A model generated the notes under the pieces. It searched no databases. It saw only the letters and a list, made by a program, of their open reading frames with translations, and was not told the DNA's origin. The translations under genes and the position numbers were made by a program. From JANQEU01 sp965228045 (GTDB lineage Bacteria > Bacteroidota > Bacteroidia > Cytophagales > Cyclobacteriaceae), in NCBI GenBank assembly GCA_965228045.1, contig OZ245789.1:3348001-3412000 (forward strand): a DNA stretch of 64,000 bases, written 5' to 3'. This document shows positions 1 to 7,667 of this stretch, one piece after another; the first letter of the stretch is position 1, and the number at the start of each line of letters is the position of its first letter.

Positions 1-205
1 AGCTTCCAGGGATCATTCAACAGTTTAATATTTTATCTGCAAAGATTTTGACTCACCGTTATGGTTCTTTAATAGTCTGCTCTATCTTTAATCTAGTTGA
101 TATCCTCAGGGGCTGTTTACCGGAATCAAGCAAGATTTTAGCATGGTTTAAGGTATCAACCCAAAAGCCAAAGGTTAGATACAATCAAATTCAAAATCAG
201 ACAAA

Positions 206-583
206 ATGAAAGTTACACCTGAAAAAAATGAAAAAATTGCCAATATGGTGTTTGCATCTATTTATCCGCTTTACCTGAATAGATTGGAAAAAAATGGCAG
301 AACAAAAGAAGAACTCAACCAGGTAATAGAATGGTTTACCGGTTTTGATCAGGATACACTTCAAACACTTATCGATGAAAAAGTAACTTTTAGAACGTTT
401 TTTGAGAAAGCCAATATCAACACGGGCGCTCACCTTATCAAAGGAGTCGTTTGCGGTTACCGAATTGAAGAAATCGAGGATGAATTTGACGTCTATAAAC
501 AATGTAGACGCATGGAAAAACTGATTGATGAATTGGCAAAAGGCCGAAAAATGGATAAAATCCTGCGCGAAGAGAAAGTGTAA
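206..583 (+). CDS. DUF2200 family protein
   Basis: A 125-residue soluble protein with no signal peptide or membrane segment. The order of short conserved stretches (KIANMVFASIYPLY near residue 10, GRTKEEL, IKGVVCGYRIEEIED near residue 80, LIDELAKGRKMDKILR at the C-terminus) is what I recognise from the DUF2200 family, whose members are of this size. No biochemical function is known to me for the family. It stands alone, with about 110 bp before the next gene on the same strand, and shows no sign of transfer. The family call is from memory of the motif pattern; the coding call is strong. Confidence 0.75.
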   Translation: MKVTPEKNEKIANMVFASIYPLYLNRLEKNGRTKEELNQVIEWFTGFDQDTLQTLIDEKVTFRTFFEKANINTGAHLIKGVVCGYRIEEIEDEFDVYKQCRRMEKLIDELAKGRKMDKILREEKV

Positions 584-693
584 AATTCAATGATCCAATC
601 TGGTTCAATCCCAACCTGATCCTTTAATTCCACCCTTTTTCAAAAAATTGAAATGTGTAGGTATTTTTCCCGTTAAATTTGTTGGAATAGGTG

Positions 694-1536
694 ATGAGAA
701 AACTCCTGGTACTTTTTTTGATCATTTCGTGGGGATCCATGAGGGCCCAGGACTTCCTGGGATGGCGCTACACAGATCGCTATTTCTCATTGACCGCAGG
801 AACAGGAAAAGCCTCATATATCGGTGAATTGAATTCAAAAAACCGAGTTCAGTCGAAACTGGCCAATTTTAATCTGGGACTTGAAGCCCGCCTACTGACA
901 CGAATCTCGGCCCGGGCTGAAATCGGATATTACAATCTGAAAGGATTTGACTACAGGTCAAAAATCGGAAGCTTTGAGCAGCAACGAAACCTCAGCTTCA
1001 GATCCTGGAACCTGGAAGGATATCTTCAGGGCATGTACTACATAAGGAAATATGGCGGTGATTACTACCGCCGATGGCCCATCGACCCGTACATACACCT
1101 GGGCGTTGGCTTTTCCACCTACAATCCAACGGCGGAACTAAATGGCACTACCTACGAACTGAGAAACCTCCGGATTGAAGGTGTGGAATACGGTAAAACC
1201 ACCCTGATCATTCCTGCGGGCATCGGGGTTAAATTTAAACTGAACGAATTCATCACACTGACCACGGAATGGGCCTTCCGATACACGTTTACGGACTATC
1301 TGGATGACGTTTCTACGGTGTTCCCGGAATTCACCGGAGACAATGTTTTCTCATCACTGGCCAACAGAAAGGATGAGATCCCTGTGGTCAACCAGGAAGC
1401 ATACGACAGACTGGTGCCCGGCACTCCAAGAGGAAATCCGGACAACAACGACCATTATTATTTTCTAAATCTGAAACTGGAAGTCTTCCTTCCAAACCGA
1501 AACGGTCCTATTTTCAAAAAACCCTCTGCGTACTAG
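694..1536 (+). CDS. Outer-membrane beta-barrel protein, DUF6089-like
   Basis: About 280 residues with a Sec signal peptide (hydrophobic LLVLFLIISW, cleavage near AQ at residue 19). The mature protein is rich in alternating aromatic and polar strands, as in small Bacteroidota outer-membrane barrels. The start SLTAGTGKASYIGELN and later YIHLGVGFSTYNP resemble the DUF6089 family. GTG at 691 and ATG at 694 are both possible starts; ATG is preferred. Its stop overlaps the stop of the convergent sugar transferase by four bases (CTAG). It probably sits in the outer membrane; the substrate or role is unknown. Confidence 0.65.
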   Translation: MRKLLVLFLIISWGSMRAQDFLGWRYTDRYFSLTAGTGKASYIGELNSKNRVQSKLANFNLGLEARLLTRISARAEIGYYNLKGFDYRSKIGSFEQQRNLSFRSWNLEGYLQGMYYIRKYGGDYYRRWPIDPYIHLGVGFSTYNPTAELNGTTYELRNLRIEGVEYGKTTLIIPAGIGVKFKLNEFITLTTEWAFRYTFTDYLDDVSTVFPEFTGDNVFSSLANRKDEIPVVNQEAYDRLVPGTPRGNPDNNDHYYFLNLKLEVFLPNRNGPIFKKPSAY

Positions 1537-2114
1537 TACCCTTTGAATTTTTCGGAATTCAGACGACTGTTATCCCCCAGTACAACATATCGAATGGTCT
1601 GAAAAATGATCCAAAGATCAAATCCTAAAGATTTTCTTTCCTCATAAAATACATCAAGGTCGAAACGTCTTTTCCAGGAGATCGAGTTACCTCCGGATAT
1701 CTGGACCAAACCTGTCATGCCGGGCTTCACGTTGTACCGCTTTTGATGGCGTTCCGTGAGTAAATGGAAGTATTCAGGTAACAACGGTCTTGGCCCTACT
1801 ATACTCATGTTTCCAGCCAAAACGTTGAAGAACTGGGGTAACTCGTCTAAATGCCACTTCCGAAGCATGCGACCGAAATTTGTACTACGTTGACCATCAG
1901 TAGTCCCGGCTGAGCCTGGCGACATCATGGTTTTGAATTTGATGATCCGAAAAACCCGACCGTGTTGTCCGCTTCGTTCCTGAGTAAAAAAAGGAGATTC
2001 CCGAAAGTGTAAAAAGACTGACACCGCTAAAATCATCATGATCGGGAGGGTAACCGTCGCGGCAACCAGGGCAAACAGGACATCAGCAAACCTTTTAATG
2101 CGGCTGTATATCAT
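1533..2114 (-). CDS. Sugar transferase (polyprenyl-phosphate hexose-1-phosphate transferase family)
   Basis: A 193-residue member of the bacterial sugar transferase family (PF02397), which moves a sugar-1-phosphate from a nucleotide sugar to undecaprenyl phosphate at the inner membrane to start exopolysaccharide or O-antigen units. One hydrophobic segment (about residues 11-34) is followed by the core: QERSGQHGRVFRIIKFKTM near residue 45, DELPQFFNVLAGNMSIVGPRP from residue 90 with the expected Asp90-Glu91 pair, and KPGMTGLVQISG. It matches the short, single-membrane-segment forms rather than the five-segment WcaJ type. It is divergent from the acylase gene across a 50-bp gap. No other polysaccharide assembly genes are next to it. 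Confidence 0.85.
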   Translation of the reverse strand: MIYSRIKRFADVLFALVAATVTLPIMMILAVSVFLHFRESPFFTQERSGQHGRVFRIIKFKTMMSPGSAGTTDGQRSTNFGRMLRKWHLDELPQFFNVLAGNMSIVGPRPLLPEYFHLLTERHQKRYNVKPGMTGLVQISGGNSISWKRRFDLDVFYEERKSLGFDLWIIFQTIRYVVLGDNSRLNSEKFKGY

Positions 2115-2164
2115 TCCCTGTAAGATTTATCCTACATTTTTGTAATTAATAGTATTTTGGCGAC

Positions 2165-4594
2165 ATGAAATACTTTTCGTTTCTGTTTTTCCTCATTTGC
2201 ACCAGCGTCCTCTTCTATTTCCTTGAATTTTCAATCAGTGGAATCCCTCCGTTGGGTAAACTGCTAAGCCCCCATCAGGGGTATCTTCAAAATGCAGAAG
2301 CGGATCGAATATCAATTTCCGGTGAGCTCAATTTGCCCGGATTAAAGGATGAAGTGACCGTTCAATTTGATGAACTCCTTATTCCACATATTTATGCAAA
2401 GAATAACTTCGATCTGTATTTCGCCCAGGGATACGTGACGGCTTATCATCGGCTGTGGCAGATGGATCTCCAGTCATATAAGACCGCAGGTAGGCTATCG
2501 GAGATTTTCGGAGAATCATTTATACAAATGGACATCCGTCAAAGAAGAAAAGGTCTTCACAAGGCGGCAGAAGCTTCGATCAGGGAAGCAAAAAACTATC
2601 CTGAAGTCAATGAAATTCTGGATGCCTACACGGCCGGTGTAAACGCCTTTATCAATGACCTTGATCCCGGTGATTATCCGCTGGAATATAAATTACTGGA
2701 CTATAAGCCGGAACCGTGGACCAAGTTAAAAACAGGGCTTCTCGCCAAAGAAATGGCGGATCTCCTGGCTAGCGGAGAAGCGGACCTTGAATATACTAAC
2801 GCCTTAAAACTCTGGGGCAAAGACACCCTTGACATGATCTATCCGGAAAATTTTCCGGAAATCGACCCGGTCATTCCCTATGGCACTCCATTTGATTTTG
2901 AGGCCATCAAACCCGAAAAGCCCCAAGTTGAATTTCCACAGGAATTCACCTCTCCACAACTTGAAAAGGCAGACCCGAGAAATGGCAGTAATAATTTTGC
3001 GGTTAACAAAGCATTGACCGGCACCGAATCTGTATACTTTTCCAATGAGATGGATTTGCCACTGAACCTGCCCAGTACCTGGTACTATGTTCACCTGAAT
3101 GATCCTTCCACAAACGTCATGGGTGTAAGTCTGCCAGGTGCCCCATTTGTCATTGTAGGCTTTAATGATTCTATCGCCTGGGGTATCACCAATGCCAAAC
3201 GAGATGTGGTGGACTGGTATTACATAGAATTCAAAGATGAAAACAGGCAGGAATACAGGTACGATAAGAACTGGATGAAAACCCAAAAGGTGATAGAGGA
3301 ATACTATGTAAAAAATGGAGAAGTGGTTTACGATACTGTCATTTATACACATTACGGTCCTGTCACTTACGACCGAAATCTAGCTGTAAACCGGGACAGT
3401 CCATCGCTAAACCTGGCTATGAAATGGACGGCACATCAGGCTTCTCAGGAGTATAACACCTTTTATAAATTGAATAAGGCTTCCAATGTTAGCGAAATCA
3501 TCGATGCCTTTGAATCCTTCACCACACCTGCTTCCAATGTTGCTTTTGCCACTACTTCCGGTGACATTGGCATTCAGGTTTCCGGAAAATTTCCATTGAA
3601 ATGGGAAGAGCAGGGGAAATTTCTTATGGATGGTCGGGACTCCAGGCAGGAATGGGCTGGCATGATCCCGTATGATCATTATTACCGATCTATCAATCCG
3701 GAAAGAAACTATGTGAGTTCAGCGAACCAGCACCCGGGAGACTCCACATATCCCTACTATGATTTTGATTATCACTGGGAATACTACCGCAATCGAAGAA
3801 TAAATGACCGGCTGAGGTCAATCCCCACCATCGATGAAAAGGACATGATGGCGATACAAAACGATAACTACAGCTTTATTGCTTATGAGAACCTGGAATT
3901 TATGCTGGATTCACTGGATTCATTGTCATTCAATGATGATGAACTTGAATTCTACACGATGCTTAAAGACTGGGACTATTTTAATGAACCGGATCTGGAG
4001 GAACCAGGCATGTTCAAAATCTGGCGTGATATATTCTATGAATTGACCTGGGATGAAATCATCGAATCCGAGGTATCCCTGACCTATCCCTCAACATTTA
4101 ATACCTTAAGACTGATGCGCAATATTCCGGAATTCAGCTTTTTTGATAAGACCAATACATCCGGGGTTGAAACCGCATACGACCTTCTCAGGGAAAGCTT
4201 CACCATGGCCGTGGATTCGGTCCAAAGTTGGAAGAAAATGAACAATGTTGAAAAAATGGAATGGGCGACACTTAAAAACACGACCATCAATCATCTACTG
4301 AGAATCCAAGAGTTTTCTGTAGACAACATACCAATTGGTGGCAGCGGAAGCTCTGTAAATGCAGCCTCGAAATACCATGGTCCCAGCGTAAGGTTAGTAG
4401 TGGAGCTTAATCCAAATGAGGTAAACGCCTGGAGTGTCTATCCCGGAGGACAATCCGGAAATCCGGGAAATCCCAATTACAGTGAAATGATCGAAAAATG
4501 GGCTGGAAAAGAATACTTCAAACTTAAGTTTTCCAATACACCCATGTCCGCCAATGATGTCCTCTCTTCCACTCAAATGAAACCAGGGAAATGA
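2165..4594 (+). CDS. Penicillin acylase family protein (Ntn hydrolase)
   Basis: An 809-residue enzyme of the penicillin acylase family (PF01804), periplasmic amidases made as a precursor that self-cleaves before a nucleophilic serine. An N-terminal hydrophobic segment (residues 3-25) exports it. The alpha part includes FAQGYVTAYHRLWQMDLQ, and the beta chain should begin at Ser275 in the NGSNNFAVNKA motif, as in the family. YVHLNDPSTNVMGVSLPGAP and FGWGITNAK-like stretches follow as expected. Length is normal for the family. The natural substrate is unknown; acyl-homoserine lactones and acylated peptides are known substrates of relatives. The stop overlaps the next gene's start (ATGA), so the two are probably co-translated. 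Confidence 0.88.
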   Translation: MKYFSFLFFLICTSVLFYFLEFSISGIPPLGKLLSPHQGYLQNAEADRISISGELNLPGLKDEVTVQFDELLIPHIYAKNNFDLYFAQGYVTAYHRLWQMDLQSYKTAGRLSEIFGESFIQMDIRQRRKGLHKAAEASIREAKNYPEVNEILDAYTAGVNAFINDLDPGDYPLEYKLLDYKPEPWTKLKTGLLAKEMADLLASGEADLEYTNALKLWGKDTLDMIYPENFPEIDPVIPYGTPFDFEAIKPEKPQVEFPQEFTSPQLEKADPRNGSNNFAVNKALTGTESVYFSNEMDLPLNLPSTWYYVHLNDPSTNVMGVSLPGAPFVIVGFNDSIAWGITNAKRDVVDWYYIEFKDENRQEYRYDKNWMKTQKVIEEYYVKNGEVVYDTVIYTHYGPVTYDRNLAVNRDSPSLNLAMKWTAHQASQEYNTFYKLNKASNVSEIIDAFESFTTPASNVAFATTSGDIGIQVSGKFPLKWEEQGKFLMDGRDSRQEWAGMIPYDHYYRSINPERNYVSSANQHPGDSTYPYYDFDYHWEYYRNRRINDRLRSIPTIDEKDMMAIQNDNYSFIAYENLEFMLDSLDSLSFNDDELEFYTMLKDWDYFNEPDLEEPGMFKIWRDIFYELTWDEIIESEVSLTYPSTFNTLRLMRNIPEFSFFDKTNTSGVETAYDLLRESFTMAVDSVQSWKKMNNVEKMEWATLKNTTINHLLRIQEFSVDNIPIGGSGSSVNAASKYHGPSVRLVVELNPNEVNAWSVYPGGQSGNPGNPNYSEMIEKWAGKEYFKLKFSNTPMSANDVLSSTQMKPGK

Positions 4595-4962
4595 AATTTT
4601 TAATAAGATTCATATTAATTGCCGTATTGGGTTACTTTCTCCCTTTTTACATGCCCTGGTGGATCCTGATCATTATTTCGTTTGTGATTGGATTCATGGT
4701 ATACGGACCTGGATTTAATCTTTTTCTGGCAGGTTTTCTTGGTGGAGGACTTGTATGGCTTGGCCTTTCGTTCAAGCTGCATACAGATTCCGGTGGTATC
4801 CTGACAGACAAAATGATCAGTATTTTTGGTTATGAAGATGGCATCGTACTTATTCTCGCCGCGGGAATATTAGGTGGTTTGATTGCCGGATTTAGTATTG
4901 TAACCGGAAGCAGCTTTAGAAAACTTTTCCTCCGAAAAGTAAAAAAGAGCTTCTATTCCTAA
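4591..4962 (+). CDS. Small integral membrane protein
   Basis: A 123-residue very hydrophobic protein with about four predicted membrane spans (residues 3-22, 24-40, 42-63 and 87-110) and a short basic tail (FLRKVKKSF). I do not recognise a named family. The start overlaps the stop of the penicillin-acylase-family gene in an ATGA, which indicates translational coupling, so it may assist that exported enzyme or simply share its expression. The coding call is supported by the overlap and the clean membrane-protein composition; the function is unknown. Confidence 0.7.
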   Translation: MKFLIRFILIAVLGYFLPFYMPWWILIIISFVIGFMVYGPGFNLFLAGFLGGGLVWLGLSFKLHTDSGGILTDKMISIFGYEDGIVLILAAGILGGLIAGFSIVTGSSFRKLFLRKVKKSFYS

Positions 4963-5042
4963 AGTAACATTCAGGTTTTCAAAAAATTAAGCCTGTTTGA
5001 TCTCTTAGAGAAGTCTAATCGAAAAGTATAATAATCATACCT

Positions 5043-5100
5043 ATTATCATTTGCTAGTATCAAATGTGGATAATCGTGTTAATTATTATCATTTGATACT
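5043..5100. promoter_or_regulatory. Pair of operator-like palindromes upstream of the small lipoprotein gene
   Basis: In the AT-rich gap 4963-5228 there are two copies of ATTATCATTTG. The right one (5085-5100) fits the palindrome ATTATCAnnTGATAAT with one mismatch; the left one (5043-5058) fits with two mismatches. The same palindrome occurs twice upstream of the XRE regulator gene at 7399-7453. An 11-bp inverted repeat (5056-5066 with 5090-5100) overlaps them, and a separate 8-bp stem, ATGGTTAA with TTAACCAT, lies at 5128-5150. The sites end 129 bp before the lipoprotein start. Binding by the XRE protein is inference. Confidence 0.5.
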
Positions 5101-5228
5101 ACTTAACTCACTGATTAGCAGATATTTATGGTTAATAAATTGTTAACCATTTAGTACTGCTAATTGTGCATAAAGTAGGATCGCTCTTCTAATTTACGGT
5201 CATAATTTCAAATTAAATTTTATTAATT

Positions 5229-5411
5229 ATGACCAAGAATAGAGCTTATGCACTGGTTATGGCCCTAGTCATGACCATTGGTATCAGTTCCTGCGCACAG
5301 GATGATACCATGGATGAATTGATGAATAATGTAGAATTGGCCAAACCTACAGCCGATAATGATGAGAACGGGTCCGGAAGTCCACCACCTCCTCCACCTC
5401 CGGGTGAATGA
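5229..5411 (+). CDS. Tiny lipoprotein with a proline-run tail
   Basis: A 60-residue protein. Residues 1-22 form a lipoprotein signal peptide ending in the lipobox ISSC, so the mature chain is only about 39 residues anchored by lipid at Cys22. The mature part is acidic and ends in a run of seven prolines followed by Gly-Glu. I know of no family for it. It is a single-gene unit: an operator-like region lies upstream and a strong terminator starts 17 bases after the stop. Similar short exported peptides are often missed in annotation. The coding call rests on the signal peptide and the flanking signals. Confidence 0.7.
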   Translation: MTKNRAYALVMALVMTIGISSCAQDDTMDELMNNVELAKPTADNDENGSGSPPPPPPPGE

Positions 5412-5427
5412 TTACAAAGTAGTTAGA

Positions 5428-5457
5428 AGCGAGATAAAATTTTATCTCGCTTTTTTT
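5428..5457 (+). terminator. Rho-independent terminator after the small lipoprotein gene
   Basis: The arms AGCGAGATAAAA and TTTTATCTCGCT form a perfect 24-base palindrome at 5428-5451, followed by a seven-T run (5451-5457). It lies 17 bases after the lipoprotein stop codon and before the TPR gene, separating the two transcripts. Confidence 0.9.
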
Positions 5458-5487
5458 CTTTAATTTCGAAGCGTATTTGGATAGTTC

Positions 5488-6783
5488 GTGAAGCAGATAC
5501 TTTACATCACTTTATTTAGTTTTTTAATTCCCCTCGATTCCTGGTCCACTGAAGTTAGTGAGAGCAAAGAATTGTATTCGAAAGCCTGGAACTCTCTGTA
5601 CAGCGCACCCGATTCCATAGACTTTTATGCGCAAAAACTATTAAATGTCTCTTTAAAAAACGATGATGTTTTTGGTATGGTCAGGTCCCAGTATCTTCTT
5701 GCCTGGAAAGCACAGTTTCATGACAAAAATTATGGCAAATCTCTGCTTCATTATCTGGAAGCCTTGCGATATAGTTCAATGGGAGAATATAAGGAGCAAA
5801 ATCATGATGTCCATGGTATCAAAAATAGTATTGGCTGGCTTTATCAAACCTTTGGTGACTTCAATACCGCATTGAAATACTATCAGGAATGCTTGGATAT
5901 AGCAACGTCCTTGGAAGACAATAAACTAGTTCTGAAGTCGCTTAATTCTTTACGGGCATTCCATGCCAACCAAGACGATTATGACAATGCATTGAGTATA
6001 ATTTTAGATATTCAAAAGTTAAATAGGTCTGTAGGAGATAAGGTTATTGAGATAGACGCCCTTAATAACAAAGGAAATGCATTTAAGGAGCTTGGCCGAT
6101 TGGACGAAGCCATCAAAACTCATAAAGAGCTGCTGAAAATTGTCGAAAACTACGGTGATCCCGAAAACCAGCTGACCACCAAAGCCATGGCGATGACAAA
6201 TCTTGGGGAGTGTTATTTTCTAAAAGGCGAGTACGATCTGTCTTTATCATATTATCAACAAGGTCTCGGACTGAAGGACAGCATCGGGAATTATCCCGCT
6301 GTCGAGCCACGGTCTTATTTTTATTCTCTGCAGGCTCTGGCCGAAACGTATGACAAACTAGGAGATCCGCTTGCCGAGCAAGCCTATCTGAATGCGCATA
6401 ATTTCCTAACCAGCTTTGGAGGAACCAGCGACAAGATCTATCCGGAGTTCTATGAGAAATTTGCCAATTTCTATGAAGAAAAGCACAATTATGAGAAAGC
6501 GAGTTTTTACCGTAAAATTCACGGTGAAATCCTGAAAAAGCATTGGGAAAAACAGCAGGAGTTGGAGATGATTGATAAGCAGTACAACCTCGAACTCATC
6601 ACCCAAAGGTATTTTTCACTGTTGCAACAGAAAGAGAGGAACGAGCAGGTTCAGTATTACAGCACCCTCGGCATCATTGGTATATTCCTGATATTCCTGG
6701 TGATACTGTCCCAGGGAGCATATAAAAGGTATCGTACTAAAAGAGAACTTGAAGAATCGATACGGGCGATCCAGGAATCTTAG
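5488..6783 (+). CDS. TPR-repeat single-pass membrane protein without an output domain
   Basis: A 431-residue protein starting at GTG. A signal-peptide-like hydrophobic stretch (residues 2-19) is followed by about six tetratricopeptide repeats (about residues 60-350, for example GDFNTALKYYQECLDIA, GRLDEAIKTHKELLKI, GEYDLSLSYYQQGLGLK), a coiled-coil stretch, one membrane helix (about residues 392-410) and a 20-residue basic tail. This is the layout of Bacteroidota TPR sensors, which normally continue into a histidine kinase or LuxR domain, but here the protein stops right after the membrane. Its stop overlaps the stop of the convergent XRE gene by four bases, so no remnant of an output domain follows. 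A periplasmic scaffold or input-only partner is possible. Confidence 0.78.
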   Translation: MKQILYITLFSFLIPLDSWSTEVSESKELYSKAWNSLYSAPDSIDFYAQKLLNVSLKNDDVFGMVRSQYLLAWKAQFHDKNYGKSLLHYLEALRYSSMGEYKEQNHDVHGIKNSIGWLYQTFGDFNTALKYYQECLDIATSLEDNKLVLKSLNSLRAFHANQDDYDNALSIILDIQKLNRSVGDKVIEIDALNNKGNAFKELGRLDEAIKTHKELLKIVENYGDPENQLTTKAMAMTNLGECYFLKGEYDLSLSYYQQGLGLKDSIGNYPAVEPRSYFYSLQALAETYDKLGDPLAEQAYLNAHNFLTSFGGTSDKIYPEFYEKFANFYEEKHNYEKASFYRKIHGEILKKHWEKQQELEMIDKQYNLELITQRYFSLLQQKERNEQVQYYSTLGIIGIFLIFLVILSQGAYKRYRTKRELEESIRAIQES

Positions 6784-7268
6784 ATATCCAGACCCAGCTT
6801 GCGTCTTAGTACATCCATCAGTTTTTCATTCTTCTCGTAAAGTCTGATGATCTTATCCCGACGATTGTTGTTTTCTTCAATGAGTATCTGGATCAGTTCA
6901 CCCAGCTCTTCCACACTGGCATCACTGCCATAGGCTTCGGACAGGTTTTGTAGAAGGATATTGATACGAGGCTCGAGACCAACCCTCTTATCACCTTCCT
7001 CCTCAACAAGGGCACCATCGGCAATTTCGTCATAGCTCTTGTCTATCCATATATGACCTTCGCCTTTCAGCAACCAGGCAGTATTGATGTTTTTATAAAC
7101 ATTCAGAATCTTCAATAGAAGATCAAAAGAAGGTTTGTTGCGCCTACCCCGAACGATGTTATACACTACAGGTGTACTCACTCCAATCTTTTCTGCAAAG
7201 GAATTTGGATTCAGTTCAAGTTCTGAAATCAGGAGGGTAAGTCGGTCATTTATTTTATCTGGTGCCAT
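6780..7268 (-). CDS. XRE-family helix-turn-helix regulator
   Basis: A 162-residue regulator. Residues 5-70 form a phage-repressor-type HTH (RLTLLISELELNPNSFAEKIGVS, recognition helix around TPVVYNIVRGRRNKPS, then INTAWLLKGEG), as in many Bacteroidota XRE proteins. The C-terminal part (about residues 105-160) is charged and predicted coiled coil, probably for dimer formation; there is no peptidase domain. Upstream on its own strand lie a -7 box, two palindromes and a terminator-like hairpin, which suggests autoregulation plus attenuation. Similar palindromes upstream of the lipoprotein gene suggest a second target. Confidence 0.85.
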   Translation of the reverse strand: MAPDKINDRLTLLISELELNPNSFAEKIGVSTPVVYNIVRGRRNKPSFDLLLKILNVYKNINTAWLLKGEGHIWIDKSYDEIADGALVEEEGDKRVGLEPRINILLQNLSEAYGSDASVEELGELIQILIEENNNRRDKIIRLYEKNEKLMDVLRRKLGLDI

Positions 7269-7308
7269 GGCTTAGGTTTTAAGGTTAACCAAATATACAA
7301 CATAACAC

Positions 7309-7343
7309 CAAAAAAAAAGAAGGGTGACCAATGGTCGCCCTTC
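7309..7343 (-). terminator. Terminator-like hairpin in the leader of the XRE gene
   Basis: Read on the minus strand, GAAGGGCGACC (7343-7333) pairs with GGTCACCCTTC (7329-7319) around a three-base loop, with one mismatch, followed by nine T (7318-7310). It ends about 42 bases before the XRE start codon and about 45 bases after the predicted transcription start, so it is either an attenuator or the end of a short leader RNA. Confidence 0.75.
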
Positions 7344-7389
7344 CTCATTAAGAACCAGCTATGGAAAATAGATACTCACTATTTCAATT

Positions 7390-7397
7390 CAAAGATA
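7390..7397 (-). promoter_or_regulatory. Predicted -7 box for the XRE gene
   Basis: The minus strand reads TATCTTTG here, an exact match to the Bacteroidota -7 consensus TAnnTTTG. It lies directly beside the operator-like palindrome at 7399-7414, so a bound repressor would cover the promoter. The predicted start near 7383 gives a leader of about 115 bases. Confidence 0.55.
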
Positions 7398-7398
7398 T

Positions 7399-7453
7399 AT
7401 TATCAGATGATAATATTCCAAGGATTTTCGTTAAAATATTATCAGATGATAAT
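7399..7453. promoter_or_regulatory. Two identical operator-like palindromes upstream of the XRE gene
   Basis: The 16-mer ATTATCAGATGATAAT occurs at 7399-7414 and again at 7438-7453, with arms of at least six bases around AGAT. The 39-bp spacing and the position next to the -7 box are typical of a repressor binding cooperatively to its own promoter. Related sites occur at 5043-5100. The binding protein is inferred. Confidence 0.6.
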
Positions 7454-7501
7454 CCTATTCTACAAATAACGTTGGGAAAACAAGGAAACTTGGAAAAGTA
7501 C

Positions 7502-7533
7502 AAAAAAAGAGGCTGTATCTGCTACAGCCTCTT
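7502..7533 (-). terminator. Rho-independent terminator for the quinone-oxidoreductase operon
   Basis: A perfect 11-bp stem (AAGAGGCTGTA at 7507-7517 with TACAGCCTCTT at 7523-7533, five-base loop) is followed on the minus strand by a seven-T run (7508-7502). It lies about 135 bases after the stop of the minus-strand oxidoreductase gene. Together with the entries at 7309-7453 it accounts for most of the gap 7269-7667; the remainder is AT-rich with no gene I can support. Confidence 0.8.
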
Positions 7534-7667
7534 CCAAAACAACTAAATCATCCAAAGCTGGTAAATGAATGTGGGTATGTCAAATGTATGAGCATTATTA
7601 AAATAATGCAAATGTTCTGGATTTTTTTTGTCATAAATTTTTAACAATGGTACCGGTCCGCCAGAGG

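Noticed and set aside
2804..3352. 182-codon minus-strand frame inside the penicillin-acylase-family gene
   Set aside because: It is antisense to the conserved catalytic region and shows no family features.
7361..7546. 61-codon plus-strand frame
   Set aside because: It contains both operator-like palindromes and the minus-strand terminator, has no family resemblance, and its amino-acid sequence is low in information. I treat the region as regulatory.
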